Below, piece after piece: positions 22,078-33,525 of a stretch of 64,000 bases of DNA. The translations under genes and the position numbers were made by a program. Origin of the DNA: Cyrtodaria siliqua (taxonomy: Eukaryota; Mollusca; Bivalvia; Adapedonta; Hiatellidae); NCBI GenBank assembly GCA_037043455.1, contig JAWPHD010011262.1, forward strand, positions 1-64,000, given 5' to 3'. Positions within the stretch are counted from its first letter, which is position 1; the number at the start of each line of letters is the position of its first letter. Under the pieces are notes generated by a model that worked only from the letters and a program-made list of their open reading frames with translations, ran no database searches and had not been told where the DNA came from.

Positions 22078-22335
22078 ACCGTTTAATCCTTAATAAACGC
22101 CCGCGGGGTCATAACATTTTTAGCGGGGAATTTATTTGAGACCAAAAACACATAAGTTAACTTTTAAATCAGACATTATTTAATGATTTTCTTTATCAAG
22201 AAACCCGAAGTCCGCATGTCAATAAATCAAATAATGCATAGGATTTTAATGAAATTGTGTGTTCCATTGTGAATGAAACAGATTAACTTGCATCTTTTGG
22301 TAAGTTTTAAAAAAAATATTCTGAAAAAAAAGTGG
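22078..22335 (-). mobile_element. MITE, TACCGTA terminus (copy A, one end lost)
   Basis: TACCGTTTAATCCTTAATAA at one end, then GAGACCAAAAACACATAA, AATCAGACATTATTTAATGA, CGCATGTCAATAAATCA, TTCCATTGTGAATGAAACAG and TTGCATCTTTTGGTAAG, matches the inverted order of the copy at 57070-57373. The far terminus is replaced by G-rich sequence joined to a SINE family 5 fragment. Confidence 0.7.
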
Positions 22336-22344
22336 GAGGTGAGT

Positions 22345-22405
22345 GGGGGTCTGGGGCGGCTGTACATAACCTTTACTGTGTTGTTAAACAACATTCAGTT
22401 CAGTT
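22345..22405 (+). mobile_element. SINE family 5 fragment (3' end)
   Basis: CTGGGGCGGCTGTACATAAC, CTTTACTGTGTTG and GTTAAACAACATTCAGTTCA match the 3' half of family 5. Confidence 0.65.
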
Positions 22406-22449
22406 GTCTTTCTTAATCGGATATACTCTTAATTGATCATCTCAATCTG

Positions 22450-22860
22450 TTGCTAACTCTCAGCATTTCATTGGTTGAAAACTCTCTTAATTGATTATCT
22501 ACTCTCCCAATTTTTACTGATTGCCAAATCGATTGTCAACTCTCTCCATCTCAGTCTATTGTTGTCAATTGACTCTCAGCATTTTAGTTGGTTGACAACT
22601 CTCTTAATTGATTATCTACTCTCTCAATTTTTACTGTCAAATTGCTTGTCAACTCTCTTTTTTTTCTCTCTTATTTGATTGCCAACTCTCTTTTTCTATC
22701 TTATTGGATTGTCATCTCTCTTTTTCTCTCTCTTACTCGATTGTCAACTCTCTTTTTCTCTCTCTTGATTGATTGTCAATTCTCTCTGCCTTTATTAATT
22801 GTTAATTCTAAGCTTCTTTCTCCCTTAATTGGTTGCAAGGGCTTAAATGTGCTGGTGTAT
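22450..22860 (+). repeat. Degenerate minisatellite, left arm of an inverted pair
   Basis: Loose ~30-45 bp units built from TTGATTGTCAACTCTCTT and CTCTCTTAATTGATTATCTA. The reverse complement occurs at 23270-23632. Confidence 0.75.
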
Positions 22861-23268
22861 TTCTTGATGTGCCAGAATGTTGAATCCTGACACACACAAA
22901 ATTACAGAACCTTTTACAATGGTTTCATTTGTCATCTTCTAAAAAAGGAAAGAAGACCTAGATGTTTGTAATAATTTAAGCTTGATTAAATCTGGTCATT
23001 TGGGGACATGTGCGTGGGATGTAATCATTGCATTTTGATGAATACCAATTGTTACTGTATATGTGTCACAGTGGCAGCTGCTACAAAGACATTAAACTAT
23101 AAGTTTAGTTACTGCTATTTGAATAAAATATTGTATAAATTACTGCTATTGATTTAAACCAAGACCATTTTTACCTCTGAACAATGTTCTAGGTCTGCCA
23201 GGTAAATGTTCGCCAAAGTTGGTTCTGCAAGCTATTCTCCAAAGAGAACCAAATAGGACCGAAAGGGA
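22861..23268. other. Spacer between inverted minisatellite arms
   Basis: About 400 bp with no recognisable gene or repeat. Confidence 0.5.
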
Positions 23269-23269
23269 G

Positions 23270-23300
23270 TTGGTAGCCCATTACGAGGGATAACTGACAA

Positions 23301-23351
<51 letters not shown>

Positions 23352-23632
23352 GACAACCAATTAGGATGAAGATAGGGGGCAGACGACCAATTTAAAAGAG
23401 ATAATTGACAACCAATTACGAGGGAGAGAGAGTTGACAACCAACTAAGTTGAAGATGGAAGAGAACCAGTTAAGAGAGACAATTGACAACCAACTGAGAC
23501 ACAATTGACAACCAGCTGAGACAGAGAGAGAACCAAGCAAGAGCGACAACCAATTAAGACAGATAATTGACAACCAATTAAGAGAGAGAGGTGGAGAGAA
23601 AGTTAGCTGACAACCAATTCAAATTATTTATT
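23270..23632 (-). repeat. Degenerate minisatellite, right arm of the inverted pair
   Basis: Units of GACAACCAATTAAGAGAGA are reverse complements of those at 22450-22860. A pure (GA)n run at 23302-23349 lies within it. The LINE 3' end abuts it at about 23633. Confidence 0.75.
23302..23349 (+). repeat. (GA)n microsatellite
   Basis: About 24 uninterrupted GA dinucleotides. Confidence 0.95.
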
Positions 23633-26298
23633 CGGCACAAACATTACAAAGTTTTTTGCCAATACAGTATAGGCGGATACAATTCAATACAATAAAATGA
23701 GAAGAGTATGTTGTAAATGCACATTATATGAGATAAAATGTATGACTTGACAGTAAACAAATTACACATTTGAAATATACTATAGATTCTTCTGTGCTGT
23801 AATTTACATTAATTAATATCATGTTGAAAATAATGAAGTAAATAACGCATTAACCAAATGAACACGATATGAGACTGATCCGATATGAGACTGATCCCTT
23901 ACCAACTATTATATCATCAAAGTTATCAATCATAACTTAATAATGATACTACTACTAATAATAATAATAATAATCATTACACTCAATATTAATCCTTACA
24001 GGCAAAATACCTATCTAAATGGTACATCCCATTGTTATAAATACAGTAATATTTAAAGTGACGCACTGTGTGTACTGACCATAGGTTTCTTGAATGAAAA
24101 AACAAACAGAGGAAATACAAAATGCACTTGATTTTCATTCATATATACCACAAGATAATTGTCCTTCACATATCCCATGGGGTATGCTTACAAGTTGCTC
24201 AGTCACAGATCAAAAAATAAAGTTTATATTTGACCGGTCAGTGCACATGGCTATAGTTAAGGCCAAGATAAATAAATGTTGTGCATCAACAGAAAAAATG
24301 ATGCATCTGAATTATTATAATAGTTTATGCAGAAACAGGATTACACACTTATAATAATTTGAAAAGGAAATATTTTAACTTAACTCTTTGAAGGAAAATG
24401 GATACACAGCATGATATACATAGTAAGTATACATTCTTTAAGTTAAAAGTAAACAAAAGTAAGACTATTGATTATTTACACGTTTATCATGTTTGTCATT
24501 TGCTAAATATATGTACATTCGTAGTTTTTCAACATGCCAGTGTGTTGTGATTTTAACAATGACTTAAACTTGTTTATATTGGGCCAGCTGCAATAATATC
24601 TCGGTAAACAGTCTTTTCTTATTTCCCGATAATAGGGGCATACTAATAAAAAGGGGTACTCGTTTTCAATGGATTTATTACAAAAATTACATGTACGCTG
24701 CTCTCATTCTAATCCCTTGAAACGCCACTTTTCAATAGCTACCTTATCAGCAGAGCATCTAAATCTAGACAATGATATTCTGTGTTTCTCAGTCTGAATA
24801 CATTGCATATATTTTTCAATAGAATAATCGCTTTTAATTAAATTATATGTGTCTAATTTTGGCGAACTTCGTAAATTTGCATACCAGTTTTGCATATGTT
24901 GATCATATATAACCTACAATAACACTCATCAACTTTAAATTAGTGATGATCATCTGTCACTGATGTCATAATTATTCCATAAGTATGAAAACCCAAGTCA
25001 TCAAGTAGAACTTTTATTTCATGTGCCAACGAATAAACATCATTTACTTGACTGTGTGCATGAAATGTTTTGAGAATCAATGAATTAGGTGATTTAAGAA
25101 TCTTAAACCAGTATTAAACTCTTAGAACTTGTTTTAAAAATTTAAGATGAACTCTTTCGATATCAGGTGTCTTATGTCCACCCCAGACTCAGAATCAGAC
25201 TTGTAATTTAAGATAGAAGATATCATAGCATCAAACAATTTTAGTTTCTCTGTAACATTCAGGGTAACTTCCCTAAAAGGAGAATTTAACGAAAATAGTG
25301 CTTTATTTGTTCGTTCTGCTAGATGTTCTTGACATTGAAAAAATAGCCTATTTGATACAAGAGTTATACCTAGATATGTGAAGTTTTTATGATTCTTATA
25401 ATACATATCAATGTTGTTCACATTATTACCCTGTTTAAATGTCATGTATACAATTTTGTCAATATTAACAGTAAGTTAAGTAACAAAAGTTGTAGACCAT
25501 CAGCAGTTCTTGAAAATAGTACAGTATCATCAGCAAATAGTAACAAATATACTTGTAGTTCGTCTAATGATATCATATTTGCCTTTGCATCATACAGTGA
25601 GGCTGACATGTCATTGATAAACATAATAAAGAGCAGGGGAGATAAAACCTCGCCTTACTTTACACCCATATAACTATCAAAGCTATCACTTAAAGATCGA
25701 TTCACTTCAACACATGCTTTTACAGAGCTATACATAGATTCTAACATTTTAACAAATTTTGAGGAAACGCCCATTTTAATAACTTGAACCATATAGCATT
25801 CCGATATAAAAGGTTGAATGCCTTCTTGAAATCAACAAATGCACAATGAACTTTACCTTTTTCATTTTTAATAATGTTATTAACGATAGAGTGCAATATA
25901 AAAATGCAGTCGGTAGTACTTTTACGTTTCATAAAACCAAATTGAAATTCTGTTAAAATATTGTTTTCATCAATCCACCTTCTCAACCGGTTATCCAGCA
26001 AATGCGAGAAAATTTTGGAAAATATACTAGTTAACATTATACCCCGATAATTGTTTACATCATTTTTATCGCCGTTCTTAAGTACTGAAACTAATATGCC
26101 CTTTGTCCAACTGTCTGGGTAATAACTATTTGCATACATGAAGTTAAACAATTTACATATCATAGGAGAAATAATAGAACATGATTCAATGAATATTTCT
26201 GGTATCAATAAATCTTCACCGGCACTTTTCCTCGGTTTTCGATTACCGATTGCATTTTGAATTTCAATCACACTAAAGTCACAGTCCAGTTGTTCTAT
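23633..26298 (-). pseudogene. 5'-truncated, decayed non-LTR retrotransposon (LINE)
   Basis: On the minus strand, reverse transcriptase sequence runs from about 26290 down to 24500. The first block (25741-26290) shows NYRGIMLTSIFSKIF, QFGFMKRKSTTDCIF and the motif A region FVDFKKAF with its aspartate. The next block (25442-25624) has the catalytic FADDTVLFS. A thumb-like block with FTYLGITLVSN follows at 25134-25445. A C-terminal segment (24510-24895) contains a cysteine-rich stretch with CNFCNK and FLLVCPYYREIRK. The frame is broken near 25741, by an in-frame stop before GEVLSPLLF, after the DD motif, near 25180, and just before CNFCNK, so it cannot be active. The 3' region ends near a GCCGAATAAATAATTTGAAT tail at 23633. 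No endonuclease domain remains. Motif spacing suggests a CR1/Jockey-like lineage; the clade is not certain. Confidence 0.85.
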
Positions 26299-26299
26299 C

Positions 26300-26458
26300 G
26301 GTCTACCCTCCGAGCACGTTAAAGAACCATAGGTATCTATTCGATAATAAGAGTAGAGCACGGTTCCCGGATTCCTATGTATCCTTTCCCTCTCTCTGGG
26401 GCGGCTCTAAATAACCTATACTGTGTTGATCAGCCGTTAAACAACATTCAGTTCAATT
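26300..26458 (+). mobile_element. SINE-like repeat, family 5 (copy B)
   Basis: CCTCCGAGCACGTTAAAGAA, CCATAGGTATCTATTCG, AGTAGAGCACGGTTCCCGGA, CCTTTCCCTCTCTCTGGGGC and GTTAAACAACATTCAGTTCA follow in order. It carries a single copy of the segment expanded to a minisatellite at 15.7-16.2 kb. It abuts the 5' end of the LINE remnant, so the open frame entering it from the LINE is chimeric. Confidence 0.7.
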
Positions 26459-26459
26459 C

Positions 26460-26835
26460 AATATTAAAACAATAAAGGTATTCTATAACATTACCCTATC
26501 ATTTACCTGAAAGTTATTGAAATTATAAAAAAAGTAAACACATCAAAGCTCATTATTTTGAAGGAAACCCAAGAAAATTCTTTGGTAAATTGTGTTGACA
26601 AAAGTAAGCCAAATTGATATATGTTCCTGGCAGATCATATTATGGCTTACACTTATATACATAACACAACAATAAAATGAGAATCCGCAGACAAATTTAT
26701 GGGAGGCATATGCATGTTGTCATCTTAAATATTGAAAAGTCAACATTTTGAAGATGATAGATATAAATTTGTGTTCTGTGTTTGTCATACCATTGTATGC
26801 AAGTCATAGTCTGATGTAGATAGGCATTAGTCATT
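26460..26835. other. No recognisable feature
   Basis: AT-rich spacer between the SINE and the 45 bp array. Confidence 0.45.
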
Positions 26836-26839
26836 TGAT

Positions 26840-28015
26840 AAGCACTGCCATGAGATTTTGTGAGCCATCTCAATTAAAAAGCACTACCATGCCTCCAGAT
26901 TATATGTCAACTCTAATAAGCACTGTCATACCCCAGGATTATTAGGTCATCTCAAAACAAGCACTACCATGCCCAAGATTCATTGAGTCATCAGTTTAAC
27001 AAGCACCACCATGTCCCCAGATTCAATTGAACAAGCACCACCATGTCCCCAGATTCTTTGAGTCATCTCCATTTAACAAGCACCACCATGTCCCTAGATT
27101 CCTTGAGTCATCTCCATTTAACCAGCACCAAGATTCATTGAGTCATCAATTTAACAAGCACCACCGTGTCCCCAGATTCCTTGAGTCACCAATTAACAAG
27201 CACCACCATATCCCCAGATTCCTTGAGTCATCAATTTAACAAGCACCATCATGTCTCCAGATTCCTTGAGTCATCAATTTAACAAGCACTATCATCTCCA
27301 CAGATTCCTTAAGTCTTAAATTTAACGCACCACCATGTCCCCAGATTCATTGAATCATCTGCATTTAACAAGCATCACCATGTCCCCAGATTCCTTGAGT
27401 CATCTGAATTTAACAAGCTACACCATGTCCCCAGATTCCTTGAGTCATCTCAGTTTTAACAAGCACCACCATGTCTCCAGATTCCTTGAGTTATCTCAAT
27501 TTAACAAGCACCACCGTCCAGATTCCTTGTTATCTCAACTTAACAAGCACCACCATGTCTCCAGATTCCTTGAGTTATCTCAATTTAACAAGCACCACCA
27601 TCCAGATTCCTTGTTATCTCAACTTAACAAGCACCACCATGTCTCCAGATACCTTGAATCATCTCCATTTAACAAGCACCACTATGTCCCCAGATTCCTT
27701 GAGTCATCTCCATTTAACAAGCACCACTATGTCCCCAGATTCCTTGAGTCATCTCCATTTAACAAGCACTACCATGTCACCAGATTCCTTGAGTCATCTC
27801 CATTTAACAAGCACCCACCATGTCCCTAGATTCCTAATGAGTCATCTCCATTTAACAAGCACCACCATGTCCCCAGATTCCTTGAGTCATCTCCATTTAA
27901 CAAGCACCACCATGTCCACAGGTTCCTTGTGTTATCAATTTAACAAGCACCACCATGTCACCAGATTCCTTGAGTCATCTCCATTTAACAAGCCCTGAGC
28001 CATGCCCCAGAATTC
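26840..28015 (+). repeat. 45 bp minisatellite, roughly 25 units
   Basis: The unit is TTGAGTCATCTCCATTTAAC, AAGCACCACCATGTCCCCAG and ATTCC. Shortened forms lacking 9-15 bases occur (for example near 27130 and 27520), and the pair at about 27500-27560 is duplicated as a block at 27560-27640. The 45 bp period keeps all frames open, producing the 164- and 175-codon artefact frames. Unit order is most regular between 27640 and 27900. Confidence 0.95.
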
Positions 28016-28254
28016 CATGAGTGATACCAGTTCGATTTAATCTCTGGCGCATGTATGACATTTAAAACTTTGAAATCTCAATGTAACAAAAATACTGCCA
28101 TGCAAGTGCACAGCCATGCACATTTTGTAATCTTTTTGTGCTGAATTATATGCAGTGTCATCTTTTCGTTTTGTAGATTTTTCATTCTGTTCAGCTTTTT
28201 GTGGTGAAATAACAAAAAGACAAAATGGCAGAAATCAGTCACCATAGTTTTGTA

Positions 28255-28860
28255 ATATTGGTATGCTATTCAAATGGTCTGATATTCATTTGTATGTTAT
28301 ACTGGTATGTCATTCAAATGGTCTGTACTTGTATGCTATTCAAATGTATTCAAATGGTCTGATATTCATTTGTATGTTATACTGGTATGTCATTCAAATG
28401 GTCTGTACTGGTATGCTATTCAAATGTATTCAAATGGTCTGCTATTCATTTGTACATTATACTGGTATGCCATTCAAATGGTCTGTACTGGTATGCTATT
28501 CAAATGTATTCAAATGGTCTGATATTCATTTGTATGTTATACTGGTATGTCATTCAAATGGTCTGTACTGGTATGCTATTCAAATGGTCTGATAGTCATT
28601 TGTACGTTATACTGGTATGCCATTCAAATGGTCTGATATTCATTTGTACGTTATACTGGTATGCCATTCAAATGGTCTGATATTCATTTGTACGTTATAC
28701 TGGTATGCCATTCGAATGGTCTGATATTCATTTGTACGTTATACTGGTATGCCATTCAAATGGTCTGATATTCATTTGTACGTTATACTGGTATGCCATT
28801 CAAATGGTCTGATATTCATTTGTACGTTATACTAGTATGCCATTCAAATGGTGTGATATC
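28255..28860 (+). repeat. 44 bp minisatellite with higher-order block
   Basis: The simple unit is TGGTATGCCATTCAAATGGT, CTGATATTCATTTGTACGTT and ATAC. In the left half it alternates with a second form (GTCTGTACTGGTATGCTATT then CAAATGTATTCAAATG) to give a compound repeat of about 100-125 bp. The right half is homogeneous simple units. Overlapping open frames are repeat translations. Confidence 0.95.
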
Positions 28861-28872
28861 TCTAAAACTTAA

Positions 28873-29068
28873 CCTGCTACATATATATAATTGACTGTTC
28901 TTTCTTTAAATTAAGACCATTCCATTTATGTGTCGAAGGGGTGTTTTGGGGAAAATGACTGATCAGCAGCCGGACATTTAAACCCTGATCAGCCTGCCAG
29001 TTACTCGCAGGCTGATCCGGGTTTACAATGGATGCAAAGGCTTATAGTCATGTTTGACGGGTTAAGGG
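28873..29068. mobile_element. TTAA MITE, CCCTTA-terminus family (copy A)
   Basis: The right end GACGGGTTAAGGG plus TTAA (29069-29072) and the left TTAACCTGCTACATATATAT match related ends at 52476 and 58234. The shared interior TGGACTGTTCTTTCTTTGAA and ACCATTCCATTTATGTG also occurs at 52.5 kb. TTAA followed by CCC is typical of piggyBac termini. Inner palindrome GATCAGCCTGCCAGTTACTC / GCAGGCTGATCC. Confidence 0.65.
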
Positions 29069-29154
29069 TTAAATTATATTGGTTTATCTTTCAAATGTTG
29101 TGATACCTTTTTGTTATTTTGGTATGTCACTTAATATTAAGACTGATTTATCTT

Positions 29155-29405
29155 CTAATCCCACTGGGAGCTCGACATGTAAGTGAGAAAGTGTTGATTC
29201 TTACCGATGGCGGGAGGAGTTTGGTGAGAGGAATACAGTACTGTTTCTACCCAGGAAAAAGTTGGTGATCTGTCTCCATTATGGTAAAATTGACCATCAT
29301 TAATAGCCTAAAATGTTCTGAAAATGACATAAAAAACCCTCATATATTATTATAGCCTAAAATGTGCTGAAAATGACGTTAAACACCATTCAAACAAACA
29401 AACAA
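29155..29405 (+). mobile_element. tRNA-derived SINE, family 2 (copy D, head lost)
   Basis: Starts in the B-box region with TAATCCCACTGGGAGCTCGA, then AGTGTTGATTCTTACCGATG, CTGTTTCTACCCAGGAAAA, a doubled CCTAAAATGTTCTGAAAATGA segment (about 55 bp repeat near the 3' end), and an ACACCATTCAAACAAACAAA tail. Confidence 0.8.
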
Positions 29406-29409
29406 ATCA

Positions 29410-30288
29410 AACAGATTCATCTTCTGTAAAATGGTTCAGCAAGATGAATACAGTGTTGAAGCGCTCACACCAATCGAATCTTTCTGATACATCATAAACA
29501 TATTGCTCCAACTGACATATATATTGCAATATTATTAGATTAAATTAACTGAACATATATTGTTTCATGATGTATGTATCCAGACAATATGTGTCTCCAG
29601 TTGATGTATGGGTTACTTACAAGTCAAGATACTACATAAGGAGACAATGTAATATTAGGACCTTATTACAAGATTGAATCTGCCTATATTTCACACTGCT
29701 GTGCATAACAAACCAGCCAACAGTTAGACTTACTGATGTGAAAAATCAATTGTTTCCTACATGACAACAGTAAAAGATGGACTGTGAGCCTGGCTGTCTG
29801 ATTGAAATCTATTACATGTCGGTAATAAGCAAACCATTATTCGGTAAATTATTGATGAGAATCCATATAGACAGCCAGTAAGCTACGCCACTGTCCTTTT
29901 GAGCTGAATTATGAAAGAGATGTATTTGTCATGATTAGAAATTTCCAATAACAAGAAAATATTTTGCTGTCATTTGTTTTGACATAAATAATATTGTGCT
30001 ATGATCCTAAATCAATAATGTTTTTCATCATAAGTTGAAGTTGTCTTGCTTTGGTACGCTTCCTACTTTTTTTACTTTCCTTCATTTTTTTTCGCCCTAC
30101 ATTGATAACAGGAAAACTATTTGGGCCGCCGGGTTGAAACTTTGCGTATTTGATACTTTGACCTGAAAAGTAGGTCAATGGCCTAAAAGTAGACCAATGT
30201 TTTTTGTTTGCAGATTAACTTCAACAGTAAACAATGAGACGCAATTGAAAATTAGGTCAACAAGTAGGTCAAGGTGACCTGGTTCTTC
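29410..30288. other. No recognisable feature
   Basis: AT-rich spacer; nothing supportable. Confidence 0.45.
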
Positions 30289-30304
30289 AGTTTTGAAGAT
30301 AGAA

Positions 30305-30468
30305 TTGAATTGAATTGTATTTTATAGTCGTACCAACAGCTAAGGTCATATGGCGACTTTCCAGCTTCCACTGGTGGAGGAAGACCCCAGGTGCCCCTCC
30401 GGGCAATTTTCGTGCACGGGCGGGCACTTGGGTAGAACCACCGACGTTCTGCAAGCCAGCTGGATAGC
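30305..30468 (-). mobile_element. SINE family 1, 5'-truncated (copy B)
   Basis: The minus strand starts at AGCTATCCAGCTGGCTTGCA, lacks the whole tRNA head, and ends in the (CAATT)n tail. Direct repeats TTTTGAAGATAGAA at 30291-30304 and 30469-30482 are a perfect 14 bp target duplication. A headless copy with a duplication indicates incomplete reverse transcription at the target, not later deletion. Confidence 0.9.
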
Positions 30469-30567
30469 TTTTGAAGATAGAAGCATGACATAGGTGATCT
30501 GTGGAAGTCAAGTTAAACAAGTTGTTCATTTGACCTTAACCTGTCAATCCTTCAATGAATTATTGGT

Positions 30568-31065
30568 TGGTTGTTTGTTGAATGGTGTTTTACGTCATTT
30601 TCAGCACAGTTTAGGCTATATATGACATTCAAATTTTTTCTGGGTGAAAGCGGACCACACACTTTTTCCTGGGTAGAACCAGTACTGTATACCTCCCGCC
30701 ATCGGTAAGAATTGACACTCCGTTACTTCTCCGTGGCCGAATGGTCAACGACGTTGCGTTGTAAACCTTCGCCTCTCACCGCTAAGGGTGCAAATCTCAC
30801 TGGGAGCTCAACTTGTGAGGAAGTGTCGATTCTTACGGATGGCGGGAGGTGTACAGTGTACTGGTTCTACCCAGGAAAAGTGGCTGGCCTGTCTCCACCA
30901 CAAGAAATCGGACCGTCATATAACCTTACATGTGTTGAAAATGACGTAAAACATCATACAAACAAACAAAACAAATACTTTAAGTTGACTCCCAGTGAAA
31001 TTCGTACCGGCAGCGGTGAAACGCGAGAAGGTTTCAAACGCAACATCTTTACCAATCCTGTCACA
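30568..31065 (-). mobile_element. SINE family 2 (copy E), split by copy F
   Basis: The 3' portion (30568-30720, minus strand) carries the tail, the CTGGTTCTACCCAGGAAAA block and GTGTCAATTCTTACCGATGG. The tRNA-like head resumes at 30990-31065 (minus strand: GGCAGCGGTGAAACG complement, CGAATTTCACTGGGAGTC). Between them sits copy F in the opposite orientation. Confidence 0.75.
30725..30988 (+). mobile_element. tRNA-derived SINE, family 2, near full length (copy F), nested
   Basis: The head CTCCGTGGCCGAATGGTCAA and the B-box region AGGGTGCAAATCTCACTGGG are followed by GAAGTGTCGATTCTTACGGA, GGCGGGAGGTGTA, CTGGTTCTACCCAGGAAAAG, GTGTTGAAAATGACGTAAAA and an ACAAACAAAACAAA tail. TTACTT / TACTT at the two edges may be a short target duplication. 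The 123-codon frame across it is SINE sequence. Confidence 0.85.
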
Positions 31066-31084
31066 GGGTCGCTTTTAAATTAAA

Positions 31085-31675
31085 TGGAAATGAAGAATCT
31101 TAAGTCTTAAGTAAGTATATTTAGAATAGACCAGTGCAGAAGGCTATATAGAAGGCTTCAGCAGTCCTTGGAAAACTGAATACAATCTAATGACTAGTGA
31201 CTAGCTGCATCTAATGATTTAGTGACTAGGGATCAACTGAACCTGATGGTGTAGGAAATGCAAACAAATTGCCAAAACCTGAGTGTCCCAAACACCTCAT
31301 CTCTCAAACCACCAACATAAAATTATATATAATTTGTAATTATTACAAAATTCAATTCAAACTTGCAACATAGCTAACTGACTGAGACCCAGTTTTGCAG
31401 TATTTTCAAAAGTGCCATACAGCATGCTACCCACCATTTAAACCTTGTGTTTTCTCCTTGACCGCTCATTATGGTAGCTCCCTACCATATATTACTACAA
31501 CTGGCTGTTAGCAGTAAATGTTATAGTCCATTACAGAATTAACAAAATTATATTTGCATATAATTACAGCCTGACCTTTATGAAGGTTAAGTTACTTCAC
31601 TATGGTAACCTTGCATTCTATTCTTTGTTTCTAACAAGTATAATTAAATGACTGTGCTACCATCATTTGAAACTT
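31085..31675. other. No recognisable feature
   Basis: Contains only a small local duplication (TGACTAGTGACTAGC near 31190). Confidence 0.45.
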
Positions 31676-31681
31676 TATTAA

Positions 31682-31988
31682 AGGGACACCATGCGGTGTT
31701 GAAGTTTTATCGAGCACTAAAATAAGCATCTGGATGTATTAATCTAGTATCATTTTCACATTAAACATGCTTGCATATAATGTAAATTAAAATTGTGAGT
31801 TTTCAATATTTCTGCGTTATTCTACCATAGATTAATATATTACCGATGCAGTATAATAAACAGTTAAGTTACCTATACATGTAAACAATTTGCTTTGAAC
31901 TATTCAAAACAACTGATAGAAATTATTGCAAATAATGCAAGTTGCTGAAAAACTAACAGGGCGCAATGAGTTTTACACAAATCTCCCT
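31682..31988. mobile_element. TTAA MITE (AGGGACAC family), copy M3, intact
   Basis: TTAA (31678-31681), AGGGACACCATGCGGTGTTG, the family interior (GCTTGCATATAATGTA, TTTCTGCGTTATTCTACC, ATTTGCTTTGAACTATTC) and ACAAATCTCCCT then TTAA (31989-31992). Length ~307 bp. Confidence 0.75.
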
Positions 31989-31989
31989 T

Positions 31990-32335
31990 TAAATGACTGG
32001 GCTGCCCACCTCGAGACTTTGTAAAGTAAATGTCACACATTGTGATGTATAAAACAAAGAAATTTCTAGTGACAGGACATCATTTATCAAGGTGAATGTT
32101 TTAAGATTGATTATCTTCTTGCCCTGCATGGTAAAGTAATGATGCATGTACAGTTTATCTAACACACTTACTTACCCTGTAAAATATATGTATAAATTCA
32201 CTTTCCAGCTTTTTAAGCGCGGATTCAGGATATTTCGGCAGTGGGCAAAGTGGGTGTTAATCAAACCATGTTTTTTTGTTTTGTTTTTAATTATTGTTAT
32301 TCTTTCCAATCATATCAGGGGAACCCCCATACCCA
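31990..32335. other. No recognisable feature
   Basis: AT-rich spacer. Confidence 0.4.
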
Positions 32336-32339
32336 TGCC

Positions 32340-33230
32340 TGGTGGTTTAATCTGCTACTGTATAATTATATATTTTTTTTAATGCCTCCTTCCCCCTGCT
32401 CGATCATTGTGGTTAAATCTCCTATTTTTATCAATCTTCGTAATGAATTATTTCCTCTTTTGTAGACATAGTCAATATCTTTTGACACAGTTCCCCCAGT
32501 ATTACACGTCTTGAATCACCCCACCCCACCCCCACCCACCCAGTTGGTGGTTAAATCTGCTACGTTTTTTATCTGTCTTCATAAGATTATTTTTTCTCTT
32601 TTGTAGACATAGTCAATATCTTCTGACACAGTTCCCCCAGTATTACACAGTCTTGAATCACCCCCACCCCTAACCCCACCCACCCACCCAGTTGGTGGTT
32701 AAATCTGCTACGTTTTTTATCTGTCTTCATAAGAAATTGTTTTCTCTTTTGTAGATATAGTCAATATCTTCTGACACAGTTCCCCCTGTAGCACAAGTTG
32801 TCTTAAATCACCCCACCCCCACCCACCCAGTCCGTTGTTAAATCTGCTACTGTTTTTGTCTCTCTTCATAATGAATTATTTTCTCTTTGGTAGACATAGT
32901 CAATATCTTCTGACACAGTTCCCCCTGTAGCACAAGTTGTCTTAAATCACCCCACCCCCACCCACCCAGTCCGTTGTTAAATCTGCTACTGTTTTTGTCT
33001 CTCTTCATAATGAATTATTTTCTCTTTGGTAGACATAGTCAATATCTTCTGACACAGTTCCCCCAATAGTACAAGTAGTCTAAAATCACCTCAGCTACAT
33101 CCACCCACCCACCCAGTCGGTGGTTAAATCTGCTACTGGTTTTATCTATCTTCATAATGAATTATTTTCTCTTTTGTAGACAAGTCAATATCTTCTGACA
33201 CAGTTCCCCCTGTTAGGTACAAGTAGGCTA
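32340..33230 (+). repeat. ~140-148 bp tandem repeat, about six copies
   Basis: GACATAGTCAATATCTTCTG recurs at about 32465, 32605, 32753, 32893, 33032 and 33179. Each unit holds TGACACAGTTCCCCC, a C-rich CACCCCACCCCCACCCACCC stretch, TGGTTAAATCTGCTAC and CTTCATAATGAATTATTTTC. The units at 32.75-33.03 kb are nearly identical to each other. Confidence 0.9.
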
Positions 33231-33525
33231 AATCATAGTTACTGTGTTGGGGGATCTTTGTATTGTGCGTGGCGATTTATACCTGTAGGAATGGAAATTT
33301 ATTGGTGATCAAAAATTACAGGTCAATTATTTTAACGTTTAAAGGTGCTTTAAAAGGAAGAGTATTTGCCGGACTCAAAAATATTAATACTTCTTGTTTA
33401 TAGAACAAAAACTTGCCAAAGCAAGGCATTGAGTTTTCCACGTACCTAATAATAAAAGAACACAGCACAATCTTGAAATATTTATCAAACATTGAAATTT
33501 TAATTATACCAGCTATATATATATA

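Noticed and set aside
25389..25673. Plus-strand open frame of 94 codons
   Set aside because: Antisense shadow of the LINE reverse transcriptase region.
27335..27998. Two overlapping 164- and 175-codon frames
   Set aside because: Translations of the 45 bp array in two frames; shortened units break them arbitrarily.
30712..31083. 123-codon frame
   Set aside because: Lies wholly in SINE copies F and E.
32340..33230. G-quadruplex-forming promoter (C-rich CACCCC tracts)
   Set aside because: The C-rich tracts are part of a six-copy tandem repeat. Quadruplex potential is possible on the minus strand, but nothing else suggests a promoter.
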